Of a stretch of DNA of 64,000 bases, positions 54,211-64,000 are shown in pieces. The notes below the pieces were generated by a model. That model searched no databases. It saw nothing but the letters and a program-made list of their open reading frames with translations, and was not told where the DNA came from. Position 1 is the stretch's first letter. Every line of letters starts with the position of its first letter. The position numbers were made by a program, and so were the translations under genes. Origin of the DNA: Fulvimarina sp. (GTDB taxonomy: Bacteria > Pseudomonadota > Alphaproteobacteria > Rhizobiales > Rhizobiaceae); NCBI GenBank assembly GCA_002700095.1, contig PACL01000059.1, forward strand, positions 160,250 to 224,249, written 5' to 3'.

Positions 54211-54256
54211 GCCCCGCGCTCAGGACGACCCGAAAGGGTCGCATGGGCAGCGGGGC
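54211..54256. repeat. Y-shaped hairpin 1
   Basis: Outer GCCCCGC/GCGGGGC (54211-54217, 54250-54256) encloses CGACCC-GAAA-GGGTCG (54226-54241). Inner tetraloop GAAA. Lies between DUF4396 (minus) and the rpsU 3' end. Confidence 0.5.
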
Positions 54257-54361
54257 AGATCTTCGTGCGGCGAGACCTCAAGGCCTCGTCTTCGTGCTGC
54301 TTGTTCGGCCGGACCGTTCCGCCTGTCGATCAGGGGCGAATGACGGCGGCAGCCGGAAGTT

Positions 54362-54410
54362 CCGTCCGCCCGACGAACCCTCACGGGTTCCAGCCGGGCG
54401 TGGCGGACGG
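54362..54410 (-). terminator. Y-shaped hairpin 2, just after rpsU
   Basis: Outer CCGTCCGCC/GGCGGACGG (54362-54370, 54402-54410) encloses GAACCC-TCAC-GGGTTC (54375-54390). It starts seven bases after the rpsU stop on the minus strand, so it probably protects or ends the rpsU message; no T-run. Confidence 0.45.
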
Positions 54411-54417
54411 AGCGGTC

Positions 54418-54669
54418 TTAGCGGGCGGCGCCGGGAGCGGCGGGAACGCGGCGCTTCGGGCCGGGCAGCAGACCCTCGCGCTGCGCCTGCTTGCGGGCGA
54501 GCTTGCGCGAGCGACGGATCGCCTGCTGCTTCTCGCGGGCGCGGCGCTCGGAGGGCTTCTCATAGGCGCGGCGCGCCTTCATCTCACGGAAAACGCCCTC
54601 GCGCTGCAGCTTCTTCTTCAGCGCGCGCAGGGCCTGGTCTACATTGTTGTCTCGAACGTCGACTTTCAA
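54418..54669 (-). CDS. rpsU: 30S ribosomal protein S21
   Basis: 83 aa. [57 protein letters not shown] and a Pro/Ala-rich tail. The family N-terminus is encoded right after a TTG at 54669 with GGGAG upstream; no ATG or GTG fits, so TTG is the start. S21 levels influence translation of SD-containing mRNAs. Confidence 0.95.
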   Translation of the reverse strand: MKVDVRDNNVDQALRALKKKLQREGVFREMKARRAYEKPSERRAREKQQAIRRSRKLARKQAQREGLLPGPKRRVPAAPGAAR

Positions 54670-55339
54670 AGCGACTCCCTCTCTTCATCCACGACAGGAG
54701 CGCCGCGGCCACTGCCGGCAGGCTCCGGTTCCGATTGAACACGAAAGCCGATGCCGCTTGCGGCACCGCAGAGCTTCCGCGCCACGCTCATTCCTCGGCA
54801 AGCGCCCGGCCCTTCGACCAATGCCCGTTGCCAGGACGCTCTTGCGAACGTCCGTACCTCGGCTCGCTCTGCCTCTGCAGGGGAGCATCGACATCTTGCC
54901 ATCGCTGGCGGGTCGATCGCACCGCCGGCCCGGACAAGTCGGGCGAAGGATGTCCTCCGCCGTCGTCGGGACGAGAGCTTCCCCAATGGATGTTCGCCTC
55001 CCGGCCTGGTCGTCTGATCCAGGAGGTCGGCAGAACGGGAATACCCGGTGTATCGAAGCGTCTGGCACGCTGCGTCGCGCCGGCAGGCGTGGCAGCGAGC
55101 GTGTCAAAGCAAGACCATGGTGGCCCATATAGGACAAATCGCCGGCAACCGCAAATGCCGATCCGCGATCGCCTCGCCGGCCGCAGAACGTCGCCGGGGC
55201 AGGCGACATCACCGTCGGGGGCGGCGTTCCGGCCGTGCCGCGGGCCGTGGAGCCGGGATCTGCCCTCGACCCGCATCGTTGCCTGCGATGCCGCCCAGCG
55301 CCGTTTCCCGCCTCTGGCCGCCGCTCGATTCGCCTTGGC
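54670..55339. other. 670-bp region without a recognised gene
   Basis: Between rpsU (start) and the P450 3' end. Several frames are open on both strands but are Arg/Pro/Gly-rich with no domain, no good start context and mutual overlap, as expected of GC-rich non-coding DNA. The rpsU promoter must lie in the right-hand neighbourhood of 54670. No tRNA, repeat or strong terminator was seen. Confidence 0.5.
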
Positions 55340-56740
55340 TCAGTGTCGGCGCGAGATCCGCATCGGCAGGCCGCGATCCGGCTGCACGGTGATGCGCTGC
55401 ACGACTTCGGGAGCCGCGCGGCCGGTATAGTCGAAGCGCAGGTCCTTCAACAGGAGGGCAAGGGCGATGACGGCCTCCTGGAGGGCGAAGCTCGCGCCGA
55501 TGCACACCCGCGGGCCGACGCCGAAGGGCAGGTACTGGTAGCGGTCGATCCTGTCGCGGTTTTCGGGCAGGAAGCGCGCCGGCATGAAATGGTCCGGCCG
55601 GTCCCAGAGCATCTCGTGGCGATGCACCAGCCACGGCATGACCAAGAGCGTCGCGCCGGCGGGAATGTCGATGTCTCCCACCCGATCTGCCGCGAGCGCC
55701 GTGCGGTTGAGAGAGGGGGCCGGCGGATAGAGCCGCATCGCCTCCTCGAAGGCCGCCTTGGTGTGGATCAGCCTGTCGGCCCACTGGCTCGGATGGGTGA
55801 GTGTCGGCAGGACCTCGTCGATCTCCTTTTCCACCAGCACCCGCTCCTCGGGCGCCTGGCTGAGGAGATAGAGCGTCCAGGCCAGCGACCGGGCGGTGGT
55901 CTCGTGGCCGGCGCCGATGAAGGTGATGATGTTGTCCTCGATCTCCTCACTGGACAGCCCTTCGGCCTTGATCAGGAGGGTCAGGAGGTCGTGGGGCGTG
56001 CCGCTCGGATCCCGCGCGATCTTGGCGCGGCGCTTTTCGATCGTCTCGGCGATGAGGCCGCGGAAATAGTTCATCGACTTCCTACCGCGCAGGCGCCGCA
56101 GCCGCGGCAGGAAGGCCGGCGCGTTGAGGAGGTCGAGCGGATCGACGCGCCCCATCGAGCCGAGGAAGTCCCGCGTCGAGCGGGCGAAGCCTTCCGGCTC
56201 GGAGGCGATGTCGCCGGAAAACAGCGTCTCCTGCAGGATGTCGAAAGTCAGCAGCGTCATCTCGTGGGAGGCGTCGACGGTCGTGCCCGTCCGCTTCTCC
56301 AGTCCCTGCGCGAACAGCGCCGAGCGGGCCTGCATCTGCTCGGTGAAGCCGGAAATGTGGCGCGGCGTGAACACCGGGGCGATCGCCTTGCGGGTCCGCC
56401 GCCAGAGTTCTCCCTCGGCGGTGAGCAGCCCGTCGCGCAGCAGCGGCCGCAGGATGCGCTGGCGCAGCGGCTGCATCACGTAGTTCTTCGCGTTCTCGAC
56501 CAAACAGTGGCGGATGCCCGCCGGATCGTTGACGACGATGTTCGGCACGCCGAGCCAGGCGCCGCGGATATAGGGCTCCTTGAAGGCCCTCGTTCCCCAG
56601 ATCTCGATGGGATTGCGCGAGGCGGTGCGGATGAAGCTGGCAAAGCCGAGCGGTTTGGAATGCGGCACCGGGGCCGGGGCACGGAACGGCCGGGCGCCGG
56701 CCGATGCGACGGGCGCGGGAGCTGGAACGGTATTCGACAT
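55340..56740 (-). CDS. Cytochrome P450
   Basis: 466-aa heme monooxygenase. I-helix oxygen-binding GAGHETTARSL, ExxR in FEEAMRLYPPAP, and the heme ligand Cys413 in PFGVGPRVCIGASFA. The Pro/Ala-rich first 30 residues show no membrane anchor, so it is probably soluble and needs separate redox partners, none of which are nearby. ILQETLFSGDI and the general pattern resemble CYPs acting on fatty acids or terpenoids; the substrate is not known. The thioesterase gene upstream runs in the same direction with a 192-base gap. Confidence 0.93.
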   Translation of the reverse strand: MSNTVPAPAPVASAGARPFRAPAPVPHSKPLGFASFIRTASRNPIEIWGTRAFKEPYIRGAWLGVPNIVVNDPAGIRHCLVENAKNYVMQPLRQRILRPLLRDGLLTAEGELWRRTRKAIAPVFTPRHISGFTEQMQARSALFAQGLEKRTGTTVDASHEMTLLTFDILQETLFSGDIASEPEGFARSTRDFLGSMGRVDPLDLLNAPAFLPRLRRLRGRKSMNYFRGLIAETIEKRRAKIARDPSGTPHDLLTLLIKAEGLSSEEIEDNIITFIGAGHETTARSLAWTLYLLSQAPEERVLVEKEIDEVLPTLTHPSQWADRLIHTKAAFEEAMRLYPPAPSLNRTALAADRVGDIDIPAGATLLVMPWLVHRHEMLWDRPDHFMPARFLPENRDRIDRYQYLPFGVGPRVCIGASFALQEAVIALALLLKDLRFDYTGRAAPEVVQRITVQPDRGLPMRISRRH

Positions 56741-56932
56741 GGCCTTGCGCCTCGCGGGTGGTGGACGATCGCCGCCGGCGCTTGCGGCATCGGTGCGCCG
56801 CGAGCCCTGCCGACGAACTCGCTGCTCATATGGGTGGCGAGGGCACGGGCGTCGAGGAAGCGATCGTCGCAGGCGGAAACGCCCGCCTGCCGGTGCTTCG
56901 GCCGGCCGGGCGCTGGCGCCGCGGCGACCGGG

Positions 56933-57391
56933 TCAGCCTCCGCCGGCCGTGTCCTTGGCTGCCTCTGCCCCGGCGATCAGATGGCCGGCAAGCTTTGCCC
57001 GCATCGCGTCCGGCAGCGGCGTCGAGCGGCGGGTCACCTCGTCCATCAGCACGATCACGCTTTCCGCGCTGGCGCAGATCCGGCCGTTCTGGAACAGCGC
57101 CTGACGCAGGCGGATCGAGCTGTTGCCGATCGCCGCGACCCCGGTTCCGATCTCGACCTCGCCCGGCCAGTTCACCTCGCGCTGGAAGTCGATCGTCACC
57201 CTGGCGATGACGAAGGCCTTGCCTTCTGGCGGCGGCACGTCGCCGGCATGCAGCATCTCCACGCGGCCGGTCTCGAAGAAGGTCGAATAGACGGCGTTGT
57301 TGACATGACCCTGACGATCGGTATCGCCATAGCGCAGCTTGTCGGAGGTCCTTGCGGGAAAATCCTCAAGCCTCGGCGCGTCGTTCGTCAT
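56933..57391 (-). CDS. Acyl-CoA thioesterase, 4HBT hotdog family
   Basis: 152 aa. RYGDTDRQGHVNNAVYSTFFE contains the active-site Asp (D25) and the GHVNN turn of the 4-hydroxybenzoyl-CoA thioesterase group; FVIARVTIDFQREVNWPGEVEI follows. Start 57391 is preferred (GGATGGAG before it) over 57397. Hydrolyses an acyl-CoA; substrate unknown. May be cotranscribed with the P450, divergent from gyrB. Confidence 0.87.
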   Translation of the reverse strand: MTNDAPRLEDFPARTSDKLRYGDTDRQGHVNNAVYSTFFETGRVEMLHAGDVPPPEGKAFVIARVTIDFQREVNWPGEVEIGTGVAAIGNSSIRLRQALFQNGRICASAESVIVLMDEVTRRSTPLPDAMRAKLAGHLIAGAEAAKDTAGGG

Positions 57392-57476
57392 CTCCATCCT
57401 TTCGCGATCTTGGCGCGGCGCAATCTCCGGAAGGCGAGGGCCCTTCCGCCCCACTCCGGGCCGAAGCCGGGCGTAG

Positions 57477-60020
<2,544 letters not shown>

Positions 60021-60096
60021 GGCGGCGGGGGACGCGCGTCGCTTCACCGCTTGAGACGGATGCCCGTCGGACATCGGCGCTTGAGCCATCCCTATC

Positions 60097-60124
60097 GCCT
60101 CGGACCTCGGGTCCGGGGCTTTTT
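60097..60124 (+). terminator. Rho-independent terminator of gyrB
   Basis: GCCTCGGACC (60097-60106), loop TCG, GGTCCGGGGC (60110-60119), one wobble pair, then TTTTT. Confidence 0.85.
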
Positions 60125-60559
60125 GTCGCACGGCCAGGGCGGAAGGGAAGGCGAAGGCCCGATCCGCCCATCCTTCGACCTCGGGAGGCCGTGGCGCCGG
60201 CGACCATCCTCCCGCGGCCGCTCTTCAGGGCGCCGCCATCGTGCGGCGTCCCGGCGCGTGAGCCGCAGCCCTCCCGCCATTCCAAACCCTGTCCGACGAA
60301 CCTGGCGACAAGACTGTTTCGATCCGCTCCCTCAATCCGGCGACGTTGCGGAAGGTCGTGGGGTGCTTCGAGCGGTCGGCAATTGGCGTTGGGGAACGGC
60401 TGAAGCTGAGCCAGCGGCCCGGACGGAGATTTCGGGAGCCGTGTGCTCCAGGAGTATGAAATTTCCGCAGGGGCGCCTTCCAAGCCGACGTAAATCATCG
60501 CTGTGACGCCCGGTAGATCGCAATGATCGAGGCTTCGTCGGCGGGGCTGGAAAGTCTTG

Positions 60560-60588
60560 TTGTGAATTTCCTGTTTCAATTCTAGGAT
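60560..60588 (+). promoter_or_regulatory. Sigma-70-type promoter for the patatin gene
   Basis: TTGTGA (60560-60565), 17-base AT-rich spacer, TAGGAT (60583-60588), 28 bases before the ATG. Good spacing and an unusual AT-rich patch. Confidence 0.55.
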
Positions 60589-60615
60589 GCGGGCCCAGCA
60601 ACGGGAGGGTCGTCG

Positions 60616-62598
60616 ATGGCGTTGGCATCTCGCACGGGCGCGCAAGACCCTGGCGAACCGGCCGCTCGGGCCGAACCGGCCACGCAAGCCGGATCCGACG
60701 CCGGCCTCCTCGAATGCGATCTGATCATGAAGGGCGGGATCACGTCCGGCGTCGTCTATCCGGGTGCCATCGCGAAGATCGCCGAGACCTACAGGCTGCG
60801 TGACATCGGCGGATCCTCGGCCGGGGCGATCGCCGCGACCTTCGCCGCCGCTGCCGAATATCGCCGCCAGACCGGCGGTGGCCGAGCCGGCTTCGACGCC
60901 ATTCTTTCGGCGGGCGACGAACTCGGCTGCAGGCTGAAGTCGCTGTTCCAGCCGACGCCGGCGCTGCGCCCGCTCTTCAGCCTCCTCGAAGCCGGCATCT
61001 CGACCCCCCATCCGACCTTCGGCCGGAAGCCGGCCTACGCATGGGCTTTTCTCACGGCCTTCTGGCCGGTGTGGCTCGCCATGGCCGCGCTGCTGGTCGT
61101 CGTCGTCATGCAGGGCGTCGCGACGGGTGGTCCCCGCGTCGTGGGGCTGCAGATTCTCCTGGTGCTGCTCCTCGCCGTCGCCGCCGTCATCGGCTGGATC
61201 TGGGTGCTGCTGTTCGAGACATTGCCGAAGAACGATTTCGGCCTCTGCTCCGGCCTGCGCCCGAAGGGCTCGAAGGACGCGGCCTTCTGCGAGTGGATCG
61301 CCGACCAGATCGACGGGATCGCCGGCAAGACCGGGCCCGGTGGCACGCCGGGCGAGCCGCTGACGATCGGGGATCTGGGCAACTTCGGTGACTGCAAGGG
61401 CATTCGTGTCGCTGCGATGACGACGGATCTGTCGTCAGGCCGGCCCTATCAGCTGCCGCTGAAGACCCGCACCCACTGGTTCAGCCGCGGCGAGTTCGAG
61501 ACGCTGTTTCCGGCGCGGATCGTCAACTATCTCTGTGCGAAGGGGGAGCGCCGGATTCCGCGGGCCACCGATCCGAAAGGCGTGCCACGCGACCTCTACA
61601 AGCTGCCGGTGGGCGGCGACTTTCCGGTGCTGCTCGTCGCCCGGCTCAGCCTCAGCTTCCCGCTCCTCATCCGGGCGGTGCCGCTGTGGCGGGAAGACGG
61701 CGAGCGATGTGTTGACGGAAGGCTGCTGCTGCGCCGTTGTCTGTTTTCCGACGGCGGCATCTCGTCGAACTTTCCGATCCACTTCTTCGACGCGTTGCTG
61801 CCGTCGCGGCCGACCTTTGGGATCGCGCTCGACAGTCTCGACTGCGAGCGGCACCAGCAGCAAGCTGCAGGCAAAGACGATCGAAAGATCGAATGGCCTC
61901 GCATCATAGGTGTCACTGCAAGGAAACGCCTGTCGTTGCCTTCGACCGGCAGTGAGGCGCCCCCCTTGCCAGTCAGGGAGATTGACGGGCCCCTGGATTT
62001 CGTTTCGCGGATCGTCAACGTGGCGAAAGACTGGCAGGACACGCTGCAGTCGCGTTTGCCGGGCTATGCCGACCGCATCGTCACGGTGCGTCTCGTCGAG
62101 GGCGTCGAGGGCGGGATGAAACTCGACATGGGAAAACCGACAGTCAGGCGACTGATCAGGCTGGGACGTCAGGCGGGGACGTTGCTGGCCTCGCAGTTCG
62201 ACATGAGCGGACACCGCCATCAACGCGCGATCACCAACTTTTCGGTGCTGGAGCCGGCGCTGGCATCGCTCGCCCAGGCCTATCTGACACCGCTGCCGGA
62301 CCGACCGGGAGGAACTATCCGCTCCTATGGTTGGATACTGACCCACCATGGGCTGCCGGACGGTGCGTCCGGGGCCTGTGTCGCCGCGTCTTTGAACTCC
62401 TTTGCCGATGAATTGTCCGAACTTGGTCTGCATGCACGGCTTCGCTACAATGCCGGAACCAGCATCAGCCAGCTGTATCCATCCGATTTCGACGGAACTG
62501 TGCGGCTGGTCGCCTCTCCAGATCTGGCGGCTGACGGACCGCGCAGCTGGGGGGCATGGTGCGCGCCAGTCGCCGAGATCCGGCCCGCCTCGTCGTAA
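60616..62598 (+). CDS. Patatin-like phospholipase with internal transmembrane hairpin
   Basis: 660 aa. Oxyanion-hole glycine run MKGGITSGVVYPGAI (G40-G45), nucleophile elbow GGSSAG with S68, and the dyad aspartate D379 in SDGGISSNFP. Two strong hydrophobic segments (about 142-168 and 175-200) lie inside the catalytic domain between the Ser and Asp, so the enzyme is probably anchored in the inner membrane. The C-terminal 280 residues match no domain I know. It resembles proteins annotated as patatin-like/RpoH suppressor. ATG 60616 follows GGGAGGG. Monocistronic as far as visible. Confidence 0.82.
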   Translation: MALASRTGAQDPGEPAARAEPATQAGSDAGLLECDLIMKGGITSGVVYPGAIAKIAETYRLRDIGGSSAGAIAATFAAAAEYRRQTGGGRAGFDAILSAGDELGCRLKSLFQPTPALRPLFSLLEAGISTPHPTFGRKPAYAWAFLTAFWPVWLAMAALLVVVVMQGVATGGPRVVGLQILLVLLLAVAAVIGWIWVLLFETLPKNDFGLCSGLRPKGSKDAAFCEWIADQIDGIAGKTGPGGTPGEPLTIGDLGNFGDCKGIRVAAMTTDLSSGRPYQLPLKTRTHWFSRGEFETLFPARIVNYLCAKGERRIPRATDPKGVPRDLYKLPVGGDFPVLLVARLSLSFPLLIRAVPLWREDGERCVDGRLLLRRCLFSDGGISSNFPIHFFDALLPSRPTFGIALDSLDCERHQQQAAGKDDRKIEWPRIIGVTARKRLSLPSTGSEAPPLPVREIDGPLDFVSRIVNVAKDWQDTLQSRLPGYADRIVTVRLVEGVEGGMKLDMGKPTVRRLIRLGRQAGTLLASQFDMSGHRHQRAITNFSVLEPALASLAQAYLTPLPDRPGGTIRSYGWILTHHGLPDGASGACVAASLNSFADELSELGLHARLRYNAGTSISQLYPSDFDGTVRLVASPDLAADGPRSWGAWCAPVAEIRPASS

Positions 62599-62669
62599 GA
62601 TCGATCGGCGGTCGAGCATCGGACGCTTGGGACAGCGATTGCGGTTCGCCAATGGGTGAAGGCGCAACG

Positions 62670-62685
62670 CGATTGCATGCAATCG
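62670..62685. promoter_or_regulatory. Palindromic operator, upstream copy
   Basis: CGATTGCATGCAATCG, a perfect 16-bp dyad. Its core GATTGCATGCAATCG recurs at 62772, with centres 101 bases apart. It lies about 110 bases upstream of the inferred sigma-54 start, a normal distance for an activator site. Confidence 0.6.
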
Positions 62686-62762
62686 GGCAGGTTGCCCAGA
62701 AATCGCGCATGACTGTCGTCGATCACTTCTCCTAACCAACTGATATTTCGACGCTCCCGGCT

Positions 62763-62778
62763 TGGCACGCTGATTGCA
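62763..62778 (+). promoter_or_regulatory. Sigma-54 promoter, consensus match
   Basis: TGGCACG-CTGA-TTGCA matches the sigma-54 consensus (TGGCACG-N4-TTGCW) at every fixed position. Transcription would start near 62790, about 118 bases before the BMP start codon. Confidence 0.75.
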
Positions 62779-62786
62779 TGCAATCG
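62772..62786. promoter_or_regulatory. Palindromic operator, promoter-overlapping copy
   Basis: GATTGCATGCAATCG, the same 15 bases as the upstream copy, overlapping the -12 element of the sigma-54 promoter. Binding here should compete with RNA polymerase. Confidence 0.6.
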
Positions 62787-62907
62787 CCTTCGAGGCCTCG
62801 GGCGCCAACACCGGCTCCCCCGAGCGCCCAGGCAACGGGTTGCCGCGCAGCGCTCCGCATGGCGGTGGGCCGCCGGCCGAGGACCAGGGAACCGAGAGGG
62901 ATGAGCA

Positions 62908-64000
62908 TGTTTCCAATCAACCGCCGCCGCTTCCTGCTGACGGGTGCCGCGCTCTCCGCCGCGCCCTTCGTCGGCAGGATCAATCCGGCCTTCGCCGCCT
63001 CGCTCACCGCCGGCTTCATCTATGTCGGCCCGCGGGACGACTACGGCTACAACCAGGCCCATGCCGAGGGCGCGGCGGCCATCAGGGACATGGAGGGCCT
63101 GACCCTCGTCGAGGAGGAGAATGTCGCGGAATCCGACGCGGTCGTGAAGACCATGGAATCGATGATCCAGCTCGACGGCGCCAGCCTCCTGTTCCCGACC
63201 TCCTTCGGCTACTACAACCCCTTTGTCGTCGAGACGGCCAAGCAGTATTCCGACGTCCAGTTCCGCCATTGCGGCGGGCTGTGGAGCGAGAGCGATCCGA
63301 AGAACGCCGGCTCCTATTTCGGCTATATCGGCACCGCCCAGTATATCTGCGGCATCATCGCCGGCCACATGTCGAAGTCGAAGAAGCTCGGCTTCGTCGC
63401 GGCCAAGCCGATCCCCCAGGTGCTCCTCAACATCAACGCCTATACGCTCGGCGCCCGCAGCGTCGATCCGACCATCCAGACCCAGGTGATCTTCACCGGC
63501 GACTGGGCGATGCCGGTCAAGGAGGCCGAGGCGGTCAACGCGCTGGTCGACCAGGGTGCCGACGTCTTCACCTGCCACGTCGACAGCCCCAAGGTCATGG
63601 TCCAGACGGCGGCCGGCCGGGGCGCCTTCGTCACCGGCTACCACACCAGCCAGGCGCCGCTCGCCCCGGAGAAATACCTCACCGGCGCCGAGTGGAACTG
63701 GGCGAGCGTCTACAGGATGTTCGCCGAAAAGGCGCTGGCCGGCGAGGAGCTGCCGAATTTCGTCCGCGGGGGCCTTGCCGAGGGTTTCGTCAAGATCTCG
63801 GACTACGGCCCCGCCGTGACGGAGGAAGCCAGGAAACAGGCCGACGCCGTCAAGGCCGAGGTGATGAAGGGCGGCTTCGCCGTCATCAAGGGGCCGCTGA
63901 AGGACAACAAGGGCAACGAGGTCGTCGCCGCCGGGGCCGCCTATCCCGAGACCGCCATCGAACTCGAGAAGATGGACTACCTCGTCGAGGGCGTCATCGG
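62908..64000 (+). CDS. BMP family ABC transporter substrate-binding protein (3' end outside window)
   Basis: At least 364 aa, open at the window edge. An N-terminal Tat-type signal (NRRRFLLTGAALSAAPF, ending about PAFAA) is followed by the Bmp/PnrA domain (AGFIYVGPRDDYGYNQAHAEG, LLFPTSFGYYNPFVVETA, AGSYFGYIGTAQYICGIIAG, KLGFVAAKPIPQVLLNINAY, GADVFTCHVDSP). Family ligands are mostly nucleosides or purines. ATG 62908 is preferred over 62902 because GAGAGGG is then seven bases away. Transporter permease and ATPase genes presumably follow. Sigma-54 control suggests nitrogen-linked use of the ligand. Confidence 0.88.

Larger units (their letters stand above)
60021..60615. other. gyrB-patatin intergenic region
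   Basis: 595 bp. Contains the gyrB terminator (60097-60124) and a good promoter candidate for the patatin gene (60560-60588). Between 60130 and 60540 I recognise no gene; frames there are Arg-rich and unlike proteins. Confidence 0.55.
62599..62907. other. Regulatory region before the BMP gene
   Basis: 309 bp carrying two identical palindromes and a sigma-54 promoter, listed separately. No gene recognised. Confidence 0.6.

Noticed and set aside
54685..55276. Two overlapping minus-strand frames in the rpsU-P450 gap
   Set aside because: Arg/Pro/Gly-rich, overlapping each other in different frames, no start context and no family.

Overview
The window is high-GC DNA (about two thirds G+C by eye) from an alphaproteobacterium, most likely of the order Hyphomicrobiales (Rhizobiales). 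The main evidence is the conserved block rpsB-tsf-pyrH-frr-uppS-cdsA-rseP-bamA-lpxD-fabZ-lpxA-lpxI-lpxB, which has no dxr between cdsA and rseP. Other support comes from EipB (DUF1849), DUF1489 and DUF599 proteins, a phasin, LpxI rather than LpxH, and the dnaX-ybaB-recR cluster. I cannot name a genus.

Layout: 1-8100 holds an aldo/keto reductase, an MscS channel, a YdcF protein, DUF599 and DUF1489 proteins, a D,D-carboxypeptidase with a SPOR domain, and a phasin. 8257-12451 holds clpS-clpA and azlC-azlD. 12581-17638 holds a HIT protein, a Phd/VapC toxin-antitoxin pair, a DUF482 acyltransferase-like protein, GDPD, RidA and EipB. 17937-31593 is the translation, envelope and lipid A block. 31594-39414 is an accessory cassette: a TRAP transporter, SDR, crotonase and acyl-CoA ligase on the minus strand, with a divergent MarR regulator and a palindromic operator candidate between them. 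Two palindromic repeat elements lie in and beside this cassette. 39632-42197 holds tRNA-Ala(GGC) and a cobalamin-binding radical SAM enzyme of the RiPP C-methyltransferase type. 42273-45287 is recR-ybaB-dnaX, followed by a ParDE-type toxin-antitoxin pair. 46066-50374 is a second MarR-controlled cassette (amidohydrolase, MarR, crotonase, divergent feruloyl-CoA-synthetase-like ligase). 50646-57391 holds an ammonium transporter, an MDR oxidoreductase, a DUF4396 membrane protein, rpsU, a cytochrome P450 and a hotdog thioesterase. 57582-64000 holds gyrB, a membrane-spanning patatin and a truncated BMP-family ABC substrate-binding protein downstream of a consensus-matching sigma-54 promoter.

Functionally, the core block couples protein synthesis (S2, EF-Ts, ribosome recycling), UMP kinase, undecaprenyl and phospholipid synthesis, sigma-E-type proteolysis, outer-membrane assembly and lipid A synthesis. 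The two MarR cassettes share one design: a CoA ligase facing or near a MarR gene, a crotonase, and palindromes in the divergent gap. This suggests import and CoA-dependent degradation of organic (possibly aromatic) acids. Possible nitrogen scavenging is suggested by sigma-54-like promoters before amtB and the BMP protein.

The most unusual items are the orphan radical SAM enzyme with a translationally coupled small upstream frame, the sigma-54 promoter with twin identical palindromes, a 221-bp cloverleaf-like palindromic element after lpxB, a 177-bp inverted-repeat element inside the TRAP operon, and a 20-bp perfect hairpin between tsf and pyrH.
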